NCBI RefSeq assembly: GCF_000421585.1
Contig: NZ_ATXH01000003.1
Location: 1 to 64,000 of the forward strand
DNA: 64,000 nucleotides
Direction of reading: 5' to 3'
Source of the DNA: Thermodesulfatator atlanticus DSM 21156
GTDB taxonomy: Bacteria; Desulfobacterota; Thermodesulfobacteria; Thermodesulfobacteriales; Thermodesulfatatoraceae
This document shows, piece by piece, positions 36,605 through 44,798 of the stretch. Position 1 is the stretch's first letter. The number at the start of each line of letters is the position of its first letter. Both the position numbers and the translations under genes were made by a program. The notes under the pieces are model-generated. The model searched no databases and had not been told where the DNA came from. It saw nothing but the letters and a program-made list of their open reading frames with translations.

Positions 36605-37147
36605 ATGTTTAATAGACTTTTCTCCCGTAAGAAAAAACAAAAAGAATTCGAGGCCATAGAAAGAGGTTTTTTGCTTTTCGACAACACCGGCGAAGTTATT
36701 CAGGCTGAGTCGCTTCTAAAAAACAAGGGCTTTCAGGTTGCGGTGAAAGCTCCGCCTACGGAGGTGCGCAAAGGTTGCGATATGGTAATTGAGTTTCCCC
36801 TGATGAATAAGCTTGAGATTTTACGGGTGCTTGAAGAAGCAGGCCTTCCTCCCCTTGATGTTGTGCCGGTTAGCAATCCTTTGCTTGAGCCTACGGATAT
36901 GGTGCGCAAAAAGGATTTCGGTGATTACCTGATGATTCAAGTGGCCAATATGAAACTTACGGTAGATAAAAAAAGCCTTTGCATTGTAAATGTTTCCGGA
37001 GGAGGGTGCCCTGATGTTCCTTATCTTGCGGCCATACTTGTTGGTAAGCGCTTAGACGAAGCCAAGGAGCCACGTTCTTTGGGACACACCCTTTGTGGTT
37101 ATACTCTTCAACTGGCCTTTGAGGAGGCGAAAAAGTGCTTGCTATAG
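36605..37147 (+). CDS. DUF3343-domain protein, putative Se/S carrier
   Basis: A 180-residue protein. Residues about 18-88 (RGFLLFDNTGEVIQAESLL, VAVKAPPTEVRKGCDMVIEF) match the short DUF3343 domain, which is linked to selenium metabolism and carries a conserved Cys. A C-terminal half of about 90 residues (VNVSGGGCPDVPYLAAILVG, HTLCGYTLQLAFEEAKKC) is extra and has several cysteines that could bind a metal or chalcogen. It starts one base after the previous stop and overlaps the next gene by 13 bases. The exact chemistry is unknown. Confidence 0.7.
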   Translation: MFNRLFSRKKKQKEFEAIERGFLLFDNTGEVIQAESLLKNKGFQVAVKAPPTEVRKGCDMVIEFPLMNKLEILRVLEEAGLPPLDVVPVSNPLLEPTDMVRKKDFGDYLMIQVANMKLTVDKKSLCIVNVSGGGCPDVPYLAAILVGKRLDEAKEPRSLGHTLCGYTLQLAFEEAKKCLL

Positions 37148-37995
37148 TGGGAACAGTCCCAGCGCCTGATTTTCCGCTGGTAGCTGCAAAGGCCGTTCTT
37201 AAAAATGATCGTCTCGAAGTCGATACCCGTGAGATTCAGATAGTACGAGGGACTCCCGCGTTAATAGCAGCGGCCCTTTTGGTGTTAAAGCATTTTGATA
37301 AAGAGCCTCCTTTTGTTTATTTGGTGGGTGATACCGGAGAAGGCAAAGGTAGTAAGACACTCTACGATTTTCTGTGTTCGGATCTTCCAAAGCAAAAATT
37401 CAAAACCCTTGTTTTTCATTATCTTTTCCCTGATGTTGATGCGCAGGGAAAGGTCTTTATGGCCACCGAAAGGATGCCCAAGAGGCCTTTTTTAATAGCA
37501 GATGCAGGCTATATGTACGCAGCTAAGGCTGCTGGGCTTGCTCCTTCGTATGATATCTTTACTCCAGACCCGGGAGAACTTGCCTTTTTGGCGGATGAAG
37601 AGGCCCCTCATCCCCTTTATACACGCGGTTTTCTCTTTCCTGATGAGGGAAAAGTAAAAGAACTAATAGAGCGGGCTTATCGTCATGGTAACGCCGCCAA
37701 AATTTTGCTAGTCAAGGGCAGGGTAGATTTCGTTGTTAAAGACGGAAAGATTCTGGCCACAATAGATGATCCAGTAGTTGAAGCCCTTGAGCCAATCGGT
37801 GGCACAGGAGACGTCATTACTGGTGTTTTAGCTGCGCTGGTAACCGTAGGTTTTCCTCCTGAAGAAGCCGCTTATTTGGCGGCAAAGCTCAATCGCATAG
37901 GAGGAAAACTAGCGAATCCAACCCCTGCTACTCAGGTGCGAGAGATTATCGCCAAAATTCCGGAGGCTATTTCATGTCTCTTAAACCAGAAATGA
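37135..37995 (+). CDS. NNRD/YjeF-C-type carbohydrate kinase-like protein
   Basis: A 286-residue protein of the ribokinase-like fold, related to the ADP/ATP-dependent NAD(P)H-hydrate dehydratase domain. The signature is EPIGGTGDVITGVLAALV near residues 221-238 and the earlier segment is DIFTPDPGELAFLADEE. It lacks the YjeF epimerase half. The start is GTG 37135 behind GAGGAGGCG. It sits within the yedE-yedF operon, so it may act on a nucleotide or carrier of that pathway and not in general repair; this is inference. Confidence 0.7.
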   Translation: MLAIVGTVPAPDFPLVAAKAVLKNDRLEVDTREIQIVRGTPALIAAALLVLKHFDKEPPFVYLVGDTGEGKGSKTLYDFLCSDLPKQKFKTLVFHYLFPDVDAQGKVFMATERMPKRPFLIADAGYMYAAKAAGLAPSYDIFTPDPGELAFLADEEAPHPLYTRGFLFPDEGKVKELIERAYRHGNAAKILLVKGRVDFVVKDGKILATIDDPVVEALEPIGGTGDVITGVLAALVTVGFPPEEAAYLAAKLNRIGGKLANPTPATQVREIIAKIPEAISCLLNQK

Positions 37996-38189
37996 CAGTG
38001 CTTGAAGTGATTCAGCGCTACCCCTCAGCGCAAAAGTTTTTTCGTCGCCTAGGCGCTGAGGTGGGTGCCTGTATCTTGTGCCAAGATCTTTTCCTTTCCT
38101 TAGGAGAGTTGGCCGAAAAATATAAAATTTCCTGGGAAAATTTGAAGGAAACTTTAGAAATCTACTGTTCCGTTAATGAAGAAAAGTAG
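37974..38189 (+). CDS. DUF1858-domain protein
   Basis: A 71-residue protein matching DUF1858: MTVLEVIQRYPSAQKFFRRL, then a Cys-containing GACILCQDLFLSLGELAEKY. DUF1858 is a small domain often found with hybrid-cluster or sulfur-metabolism proteins. CILC is a possible metal or thiol site. It overlaps the kinase-like gene by 22 bases and ends the five-gene operon. Confidence 0.8.
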   Translation: MSLKPEMTVLEVIQRYPSAQKFFRRLGAEVGACILCQDLFLSLGELAEKYKISWENLKETLEIYCSVNEEK

Positions 38190-38199
38190 TTTTTTACTT

Positions 38200-38832
38200 T
38201 TACTTTTCAAAATTACTTTCTCCCCTGTTTACGTAAAGCCATTTAGCTTGAAATTTCAAAGCGTCGTCTTTGTGGTGAGTAATAAGACATAAAGTAGCTT
38301 TTGTTTTGCTTTGCCAGTCTTTGAGATAAGAAATGGCCAGCTCTTTGTTCTTTTCGTCAAGGGCAGAAAAGGGTTCGTCTAGTAAAAGCAAGCAGGGTTT
38401 CCTTGCCAGGGCCTGGCAAAAGGCTGCCCTTTGGCGTTCTCCCCCTGACACCTCAAATGGTTTTCTCTTTCTAAGCTCCCAGAGACCAAGCTTTTTCAAG
38501 CAATCTAAGCCAAGTGATTTTTCCTTAGCGGTAAAAGTGATGTTTTTTTCCAAACTAAAATGCGGGAAAAGTATTCCTTCTTGGAATACATAACCTAATT
38601 GCCGTTTGCGGGGAGGCAAAAAAATATTTTTGGCGGTGTCAACAAAAATTTCCTTATGGTAAGAAATGTAACCTTTGTCAGGTTTTTCAAGCCCTGCAAG
38701 CAGACGCAAAAGCGTTGTTTTTCCGGATCCTGAAGGCCCCCAAAGTATTAATATTTCGCCATTTTTTAAAGAAAAGTGTGCTCTAAGTGTAAAGCCTGGA
38801 AGTTTCTTTTCCACATTTACTAGAAGGCACAT
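38200..38832 (-). CDS. modC: Molybdate/tungstate ABC transporter ATPase ModC
   Basis: A 210-residue ABC ATPase with Walker A GPSGSGKTTLLRLLAGL near residue 31, signature VSGGERQRAAFCQAL and Walker B CLLLLDEPFSALD. It lacks the C-terminal MOP domain of longer ModC proteins. The ATG at 38832 has AGGAGG upstream; the frame to 38868 is not needed. It overlaps modB by 13 bases. Molybdate or tungstate is inferred from the modA-modB context. Confidence 0.88.
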   Translation of the reverse strand: MCLLVNVEKKLPGFTLRAHFSLKNGEILILWGPSGSGKTTLLRLLAGLEKPDKGYISYHKEIFVDTAKNIFLPPRKRQLGYVFQEGILFPHFSLEKNITFTAKEKSLGLDCLKKLGLWELRKRKPFEVSGGERQRAAFCQALARKPCLLLLDEPFSALDEKNKELAISYLKDWQSKTKATLCLITHHKDDALKFQAKWLYVNRGESNFEK

Positions 38833-39491
38833 TTTTTCTGCCTCCTTTCTAAAACCATGGCAACACAAAGCACCACGTAGCTTAGCGCCAGTAAAATAAG
38901 CGAAAGCTGGGCCGCCTTATTGTACTCAAGGGCTTCTACATAGGTATAAATCGCAATAGAAGCCACCAATGTCTCTCCAGGAATACCACCGCCCACCATA
39001 AGAACCACGCCGAATTCTCCTAAAGTATGGGCAAAAACAAGTATCGCGGCCGCAAGGATCCCAGGCCAGATGTTTGGCAAAACTATTTGAAAAAAACTGC
39101 GCGTTGGGGAGATGCCACTGACTTCTGCTAGTTCCAGGATGCGTACGTCAAGTTTGGTCAAAGCTGCTTTTAGAGGTTGGATGGCAAAGGGTAGGCCGTG
39201 GATTAAACATGCGATAACCAAGCCAGAGAAATGAAAGGCAGGGGTATAACCAAAAATGCGTGCAAAACATTTTCCTAGGCTGCCATCTGGGCCTAATAAA
39301 ACTAAAAGGGCAAACCCCAAAACCGTGGGGGGCAAAACCAAGGGTAGCAAAATTAGGCTTTCTGCAAAAATTTTCCCTTTGAAATTTTTAAAGGTAAGCC
39401 AGTAAGAAAGAGGGCAGGCTATGGCCACCAAGAGTACGGTGACCACAGCCGCCAATTTAAAAGATAAAAAAAGCGGAGAAAAAGTACCCAT
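38820..39491 (-). CDS. modB: Molybdate ABC transporter permease ModB
   Basis: A 223-residue inner-membrane permease with five to six helices. PLVLPPTVLGFALLVLL near residue 50 is the ModB signature, and the EAA-type loop is LAEVSGISPTRSFFQIVLPNIWPGIL. It lies 2 bases after modA and overlaps modC by 13 bases. Confidence 0.93.
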   Translation of the reverse strand: MGTFSPLFLSFKLAAVVTVLLVAIACPLSYWLTFKNFKGKIFAESLILLPLVLPPTVLGFALLVLLGPDGSLGKCFARIFGYTPAFHFSGLVIACLIHGLPFAIQPLKAALTKLDVRILELAEVSGISPTRSFFQIVLPNIWPGILAAAILVFAHTLGEFGVVLMVGGGIPGETLVASIAIYTYVEALEYNKAAQLSLILLALSYVVLCVAMVLERRQKKCAF

Positions 39492-39493
39492 GT

Positions 39494-40240
39494 TTATTTT
39501 CTCCTTAAGGGTAAATATCCGTATTCAGAAAGTATTTCCTGCCCAGGTTTTGATAAGACAAACTGTAAAAATTTCTGTGCTTCTTCAACTTTTCCACGTT
39601 TTACAACGCAGGCTTTTTGTTTAATTGGGGGGGCTCCTGGGACTTTGAAAAAACAGCCCTTTTGCCCGCGAGGGGACATTGCCAGTGAAAGACTAACCAG
39701 GGCGCCGCAGGCGTTTCCGCTTTCTGCCCATTGAAAGGCCTGTGAAACGGTCATCGCTTTTCTTATTTTGTTTTTGAGGGAGTCCTTAAAGGAAGTTTTT
39801 GAAAGGGCAAAGACTGCGGCTTCACCATAAGGAGCAAGTTTGGGATCCGCGATCGCAAGAGAGTTTATCTTTTTGAGTACTTCTGGCCAGCCAGCCTTGC
39901 AAAGCTCTTTTTTCTTGCTCCAAAAGGCAAGTACTCCGTAAGTATAAACTTTCGGGGGCAGGCAAATGTCTTTTTGGGCAAGATATTCTGGACGTTTGGC
40001 GTCTGCAGAAAAGAAAATATCAAAGGGGGCCCCTTTGCTTATCAAGGCGGTTAGTTTTCCTGACGAGCTGAAGACTAAGTCTATTTTTGTCCCTGTTTGT
40101 TTTTCGTAAGTTTTGGCAATTTTTTGCATGGGAAAAAGCAGATTGGCCGCTGCGGCAACTTTTAAAACATCTTGGGCCTTGACGGAAAAAGGCAACAACA
40201 AACATGTCAAAAAAGCGATGAAAGATAACACTTTTCTCAT
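39494..40240 (-). CDS. modA: Molybdate-binding protein ModA
   Basis: A 248-residue periplasmic binding protein. The signal peptide is MRKVLSFIAFLTCLLLPFSV with cleavage near KAQD. Typical oxyanion-site segments follow: AAAANLLFPMQKIAKTYE, DLVFSSSGKLTALISKGAP and FDIFFSADAKRPEYL. The C-terminus has FLQFVLSKPGQEILSEYGYL. It is the first gene of modABC; its 340-base upstream gap carries two palindromes but no ModE box or Moco riboswitch that I recognise. Confidence 0.93.
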   Translation of the reverse strand: MRKVLSFIAFLTCLLLPFSVKAQDVLKVAAAANLLFPMQKIAKTYEKQTGTKIDLVFSSSGKLTALISKGAPFDIFFSADAKRPEYLAQKDICLPPKVYTYGVLAFWSKKKELCKAGWPEVLKKINSLAIADPKLAPYGEAAVFALSKTSFKDSLKNKIRKAMTVSQAFQWAESGNACGALVSLSLAMSPRGQKGCFFKVPGAPPIKQKACVVKRGKVEEAQKFLQFVLSKPGQEILSEYGYLPLRRK

Positions 40241-40270
40241 GGCAATCCTCCTTTTTTAAGGTTTAGTCAA

Positions 40271-40312
40271 GGAACTGTTCCTTTTTCGGAACGAAAAATA
40301 GCAACATTTTCC
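40271..40312. repeat. GGATCCGTTCC palindrome, copy G (degraded)
   Basis: GGAACTGTTCC, then TTTTTCGGAACGAAAAATAG: the inner stem and GAA loop are intact while the outer right arm is eroded. Confidence 0.65.
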
Positions 40313-40413
40313 TCACGAAAAGAGCAAAATATAGGCCAAAAATTAATGGGCGTTTTCTAGCCGCTCAAAGTCTTTTACATTACTGAGAGCATTAAAAACC
40401 CTGACATCGTTAA

Positions 40414-40456
40414 GGACCCGTTCCCATTTTTCAAAACGAAAAAACGAACAGATCCC
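40414..40456. repeat. GGATCCGTTCC palindrome, copy H (degraded)
   Basis: GGACCCGTTCCCATTTTTC pairs imperfectly with GAAAAAACGAACAGATCCC. It is the second copy in the same gap. Confidence 0.7.
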
Positions 40457-40582
40457 AAGAGGCTATGTAGAATAAAATGCTCCCAACAATAGTCTGTGGC
40501 CCAATGAGTCTTATAAAGTTTACTTGACTTTTTCTTTATTGCGACGCAAGTTTAAGAAAAAATCATAGCAGGAGGTGTGGCC

Positions 40583-40927
40583 ATGGCCAAGGTTTTAATT
40601 GTTGCTTGTGGGGCTTATGCTGATAGTTCTTATGATTGTCCTTCCGACTGGAAATGCATGACCGCTGCCGCCGAAAAGAGAGGACCTTTTGCAGAATACG
40701 ATGAGGTCCAAGTAATCGGCTTTTTAAAATGTAAGTGCCCAGGGCGCGCGTTGATAAGCAATATTGCTGCTACCAAGAAGAAAGTAGATTTTGACGCCGT
40801 GCATCTTTCAAATTGTATGGTAAAAGCTGTGCCCATGTGTAAAAATCATGATATGGAAAATCTTCCCAAGCTTATCGAAGAAAAAGTTGGTGTGAAAGTT
40901 ATCGCTGGAACCCATGACTTCGGCTAA
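40583..40927 (+). CDS. CGGC-domain metal-binding-type protein
   Basis: A 114-residue protein of the CGGC family: MAKVLIVACGAY, FLKCKCPGRALISNI, VDFDAVHLSNCM and VPMCKNHDMENLPKLIEEKVGVKVIAGTHD. The spaced cysteines and histidines are the likely metal ligands; members are of unknown function. ATG 40583 is favoured by AGGAGGTG five bases upstream over GTG 40577. It ends 3 bases before xthA. Confidence 0.85.
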   Translation: MAKVLIVACGAYADSSYDCPSDWKCMTAAAEKRGPFAEYDEVQVIGFLKCKCPGRALISNIAATKKKVDFDAVHLSNCMVKAVPMCKNHDMENLPKLIEEKVGVKVIAGTHDFG

Positions 40928-40929
40928 AC

Positions 40930-41712
40930 ATGTTTAGCATTGCTACCTGGAATGTAAATTCAGTGCGCATGCGGCTTGAGCATCTTTTGCGCTGGCTCAA
41001 GCTGCGTGCGCCAGATATCCTTTGCCTTCAAGAAACCAAAGCAACTGATGCCGAATTCCCATTCAAAGAAATAAAAGAAGCGGGGTATTACGCGGTCCAT
41101 GCCGGTGGTAAAGGGCGAAACGGAGTTGCTATTCTCAGCCGTGAGGAACCAAAAGACGTACTTATTGGTTTCCCTGAAGTTGATGACTCTCAAGCAAGAG
41201 AACGCCTTATAGCTGCAACTGTTCGCGGGGTGCGCGTGCATTCGGTCTATATCCCTAATGGTGGGAGTGTGGGTTCTGATTATTTCCTCTATAAGCTTGA
41301 ATTTATTTACCGGCTGCGCGAGTATTTTGAAAATTTTTTTCATCCAGAAAACGATTTAGTAGCGCTCTGTGGCGATTTTAACGTGGCCCCTGAGGAAATA
41401 GACGTTTATGATCCTGAGCTTATGGCAGGGCAGATTTGTTTTCACGAACGAGAACGCACTGCTATTAAAATCCTCATGGAATGGGGCTTTGTGGATGCGT
41501 ACCGTGCTTTGCATCCCAAAGAAAAAGGGGCCTATACCTGGTGGGATTATCAATTTGGTGCTTTTAAAGCAAACCGTGGCATGCGTCTTGATCATATTTG
41601 GGTATCAAAGGCACTTGTCCAAAAATTAAAAAAGGCCGAGATAGACCGCGAGCCGCGCTCATGGAAAAGACCTTCTGATCATGCTCCGGTGCTAGCTTAC
41701 TTTGACCTATGA
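40930..41712 (+). CDS. xthA: Exodeoxyribonuclease III
   Basis: A 260-residue AP endonuclease/3'-5' exonuclease of the Mg-dependent ExoIII/EEP family. Motifs are ATWNVNSVRMRLEHLLRWL, ILCLQETKATDAEFP (catalytic Glu), LCGDFNVAPEEIDVYDPE and SDHAPVLAYFDL. It lies between the CGGC gene and the M42 peptidase with gaps of 2 and -4 bases. Confidence 0.95.
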   Translation: MFSIATWNVNSVRMRLEHLLRWLKLRAPDILCLQETKATDAEFPFKEIKEAGYYAVHAGGKGRNGVAILSREEPKDVLIGFPEVDDSQARERLIAATVRGVRVHSVYIPNGGSVGSDYFLYKLEFIYRLREYFENFFHPENDLVALCGDFNVAPEEIDVYDPELMAGQICFHERERTAIKILMEWGFVDAYRALHPKEKGAYTWWDYQFGAFKANRGMRLDHIWVSKALVQKLKKAEIDREPRSWKRPSDHAPVLAYFDL

Positions 41713-42740
41713 ATTACGAACTTTTACAAAAATTGTGTGAAGCTCCGGGGGTTCCAGGGGCAGAGGCCCCGGTGAAAAAGGTTTTTGTTGAGGCCCTTGA
41801 GCCGTTAGTTGACGAAGTAAAAGAAGATTCCCTTGGTAATCTTTTGCTTTTAAAACGAGGAAGTGGCCCACGTGTGCTCCTTGACGCCCATCTTGATGAA
41901 GTTGGCTTTCTGGTTTCAGGGATTGAAGGAAGTTTTTTGCGCGTAATACCCCTTGGGGGCATGGACCCTAAAGTAGTCTATGGGCAGCGATTAGTGGTCT
42001 GGGGCCAAAGAAAGCTTTCTGCGGTAGTGGTTTCTTACCCCCCACATCTTGGCAAGGATAAAAAAGACCTTGCTATCGAAGAGATGTATCTTGATACTGG
42101 GCTTTTGCCAGAAAAACTAGGTGAACTTGTAGAGATAGGCTCGCCTGTTACTTTCCCGTCTTTTTTTGAAGAGACTGAAGACGCCATTATGGCTAAGGCC
42201 CTGGATGACCGGGTAGGGCTCTTTGTGATCGCTGAAGCCCTGGCTCAGGCCAATCCCAAGGTTGATCTTGTTGTCTCGGCATCTGTGCAAGAGGAAATAG
42301 GCCTTCGCGGAGCGCAGGCGTTGGCGCAGAAAATTAGTCCAGAAGTAGTAATTGTGCTTGAAGGCACATTTGCTGCTGACACCCCCGGGGTGCCTTCTTC
42401 TCTTAAGGCTACTCTTTGCGGTCAAGGTCCTGAGATAAGACTTTGCGATGCTCGTTTTGTGGCAGACCGCGATCTTTCCCTGGGTCTTGCTCAGCTTGCC
42501 AAAGAAAAAGACATTGCCCATCAGGTGATCGTAAAAAACCGTGGTGGCACCAATGCCTCTGCACTCCAGGTGGCTTCGGGTTCTGTGCGTACCGCGGCTA
42601 TTTCTGTTCCGGTGCGCTATCTTCATGCTCCCGTAAGCATTGCCTTCAAAAAAGACATCGAAGCAACCGTGGCTTTGCTTAAAGCCTTTTTGGAAAACCC
42701 CCAGGATGCGCTTAGTTACCGTTGGTCTTACCCCTCATAG
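41709..42740 (+). CDS. M42-family metallopeptidase
   Basis: A 343-residue M42 aminopeptidase of the TET/glutamyl aminopeptidase type. Metal-site segments are LLDAHLDEVGFLV (His and Asp), KALDDRVGLFVI, VQEEIGLRGAQ (general base EE pair) and a late His (VPVRYLHAP). Such enzymes form large dodecameric particles that trim peptides. It overlaps xthA by 4 bases. Confidence 0.93.
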   Translation: MNYELLQKLCEAPGVPGAEAPVKKVFVEALEPLVDEVKEDSLGNLLLLKRGSGPRVLLDAHLDEVGFLVSGIEGSFLRVIPLGGMDPKVVYGQRLVVWGQRKLSAVVVSYPPHLGKDKKDLAIEEMYLDTGLLPEKLGELVEIGSPVTFPSFFEETEDAIMAKALDDRVGLFVIAEALAQANPKVDLVVSASVQEEIGLRGAQALAQKISPEVVIVLEGTFAADTPGVPSSLKATLCGQGPEIRLCDARFVADRDLSLGLAQLAKEKDIAHQVIVKNRGGTNASALQVASGSVRTAAISVPVRYLHAPVSIAFKKDIEATVALLKAFLENPQDALSYRWSYPS

Positions 42741-43719
42741 GCTTGAATTTTTGCCAGCAACCAAAGAATTGATGGCAGACCATGATGCCATCGTCCTTGA
42801 AGAGCCACCTGAGCCGGATTTCCAAGCGGTCCTCAAAGGTGAGATAAGTGTTGAGAAATATCTTGAAAACGTAGAAGCAGGTTTTCCTGAGTACACCAAA
42901 AAGAGCCTTGAACTTTTGAAGGCTTTTTACGCCGAGGGGAAACAGATTTGCCAGGTTGAGCCTTATTTAGAACGCTGGCTTATCATTAGGTCTATGCTTG
43001 ATAGCGGCATCCCACGAGAAGAGGTTTGCACTATCCAGGACCTTTCGCCTGTATATGAAGCCGAGCATGAGACCTTTGGGAAGTTACTTGATTACTATGC
43101 CGCTATGCAGGGTGATTTCGATGTCTTGGTTCAAAAGATCAAGGCCTTTGCTAAAGCAGACGCCAGGCGTATTTCTTTGCGCGATAAAATGCGGGCAAAA
43201 GAACTCGTCTCTCTTGTGCGCAAGTTTTCTCCTCACGCCAAGATATACGTTGAAGCCGGCTATATCCACATAAAGCTGGTTTATTATCTCGCTGGTCAAA
43301 AAAAGAATTTGTTTCGGTTGCGGGTGGAAAATCTCTTGCTGCGTGCGGTTAAGGCCCATGGTTTACACGGAGTACTGCCGTCTCCTGGCGATGGCCTTAC
43401 GTCTTATTATCTCTTTGGCGGAAGGCATCGGAAAATTCCAGAAGATCTCCTTGCCGCCCGAAGCATCGTTTATATCAAGCTGATCGAAAAAGAAGAGCTT
43501 AAGCCCACAGAAGAAGAACCCTTTCCGCATTTGCGCAATGAACTTTTCTGGCGGCTATTTGTAAGCAAGTTAAGCTACGAGGATTGTAAAAGTCTTGATA
43601 AATTTATTCGCATTCTGCCTACCAAAAAGGCCCGTGAAGTGGCTAAGAGACTTTTCCCTGAGGCCTATCAATATGCCAAGGTTCAACTTTCTACGGCTTT
43701 GGCTTCAGGCGGGTGGTAA
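42706..43719 (+). CDS. Conserved protein of unknown function
   Basis: A 337-residue cytoplasmic-looking protein that I do not recognise. It begins MRLVTVGLTPHRLEFLPATK and has an acidic VLEEPPEPDFQAVLKGEISVE, a central AKIYVEAGYIHIKLVYYLAG and a basic C-terminal third. No signal peptide, membrane span or Walker motif. The start segment (GLTPHRLEFLP, IVLEEPP) is faintly reminiscent of TraB/PrgY-type proteins but is not a convincing match. ATG 42706 is inside the M42 gene (35-base overlap), behind CCCAGG, so the two are coupled. The earlier frame start at 42640 is only read-through. Confidence 0.6.
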   Translation: MRLVTVGLTPHRLEFLPATKELMADHDAIVLEEPPEPDFQAVLKGEISVEKYLENVEAGFPEYTKKSLELLKAFYAEGKQICQVEPYLERWLIIRSMLDSGIPREEVCTIQDLSPVYEAEHETFGKLLDYYAAMQGDFDVLVQKIKAFAKADARRISLRDKMRAKELVSLVRKFSPHAKIYVEAGYIHIKLVYYLAGQKKNLFRLRVENLLLRAVKAHGLHGVLPSPGDGLTSYYLFGGRHRKIPEDLLAARSIVYIKLIEKEELKPTEEEPFPHLRNELFWRLFVSKLSYEDCKSLDKFIRILPTKKAREVAKRLFPEAYQYAKVQLSTALASGGW

Positions 43720-44798
43720 GGCAATTCGATAATAAATTCTGCACCTTTTTCGTAGTTTCTGGCGTAGATTTTGCCACCATGAGCTTCGATTATTTTATGA
43801 GAGATGGAAAGTCCAAGGCCAGTGCCTTTTTTCTTGGTGGTGAAAAACGGCGTGAAAAGATGTTTTAATACTTGTTCTGGAATTCCAGGGCCTGTGTCTC
43901 TTACAATGAGGCGCACTTTTTCTTTTTCAGGAACAATTTCAACGGTTAATTCCCCCCCACCTTTGGTGGACATGGCCTCGATAGCATTTTGAAACAAGTT
44001 AAAAAGAACTTCCTTTATGCGACCCTCATCTAGCACAACTTTTATTTCGTCTTTAGGTGCGATGAGGTGTACTTTTACGCTATTTTCTTCAAAACGTGGT
44101 TCATAAAATTCAAGGGCTTCCTGGCACAAAGCTACGATGTTGGTTTCTGTAAGCTCAAGTTTAAGGGGTTTGGCAAATTCGCTGATATCAGAAAGGAGCT
44201 TTTCAAGGCACTTAATTTCACGCAGGATGAGCTCAAGTTTTTGGCGGCGCTCTTCTTTGGTTTCTTTTTTGAGAAGCGAAAGGACAAGCCCCCCTATGGC
44301 AATCAGAGGGTTTTTTATTTCGTGAACAATGCGCGAGGCAGCCATTCCTACAGCAGCAAGTTTTTCGCTTTCAAGTAGCCTTCTTTCCATTTCAAGTTCA
44401 TGGGTCACGTCGCGCACAATAGCCGTGAATATCCAGTGGTTGTCTATCCTGGTGGCTGAACGTGAAATCTCAATGGGAAAGGTCTTACCGTTTTTACGTT
44501 TGGCAATTCCTTCCATTACCTTACCAAGCACAGGGGAATGCCCTGTCTTGAGGAATTCTTTTACGTATGAGAAATGTTTTTCTGCCACGTGTTCAGGCAA
44601 AAGAAGGGACAAATCCTGGCCAAGGGCTTCTTCTACTTTATAGCCAAAAAGCCTTTCGGCGGCGGGATTATAAAGGATGATACGGTGTCTTTCGTCTATA
44701 GCGACAATGGCATCAGTAGCACTTTCTATGATTCCGTTAAGCAATTCGTCGCTAGGGATGGCCGGGCTTTTCACCCAGTAAAGGTGGACTTTTGTCAT
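43683..44798 (-). CDS. PAS-domain sensor histidine kinase, NtrB-like
   Basis: A 371-residue soluble histidine kinase. A PAS domain fills about residues 20-135 (AIVAIDERHRIILYNPAAERLFGY, GKTFPIEISRSAT). The phosphoacceptor is in ASRIVHEIKNPLIAIGG. The ATPase domain has N-box NLFQNAIEAM and the G boxes DTGPGIPE and GTGLGLSI. With no membrane span it probably senses a cytoplasmic cue such as redox. It starts one base before the upstream flavoprotein gene ends; no response regulator is adjacent. Confidence 0.9.
   Translation of the reverse strand: MTKVHLYWVKSPAIPSDELLNGIIESATDAIVAIDERHRIILYNPAAERLFGYKVEEALGQDLSLLLPEHVAEKHFSYVKEFLKTGHSPVLGKVMEGIAKRKNGKTFPIEISRSATRIDNHWIFTAIVRDVTHELEMERRLLESEKLAAVGMAASRIVHEIKNPLIAIGGLVLSLLKKETKEERRQKLELILREIKCLEKLLSDISEFAKPLKLELTETNIVALCQEALEFYEPRFEENSVKVHLIAPKDEIKVVLDEGRIKEVLFNLFQNAIEAMSTKGGGELTVEIVPEKEKVRLIVRDTGPGIPEQVLKHLFTPFFTTKKKGTGLGLSISHKIIEAHGGKIYARNYEKGAEFIIELPYHPPEAKAVES

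Larger units (their letters stand above)
40241..40582. other. Divergent intergenic region with two palindromes
   Basis: About 340 bases between modA and a CGGC protein gene. Palindrome copies G (40271-40312) and H (40414-40456) lie about 100 bases apart. AGGAGGTG (about 40571-40578) serves the CGGC gene. No riboswitch or small gene was recognised. Confidence 0.5.

Noticed and set aside
40241-40582. Molybdenum-cofactor riboswitch upstream of modA
   Set aside because: The structured sequence there is explained by two copies of the dispersed palindrome; no riboswitch core was recognised.
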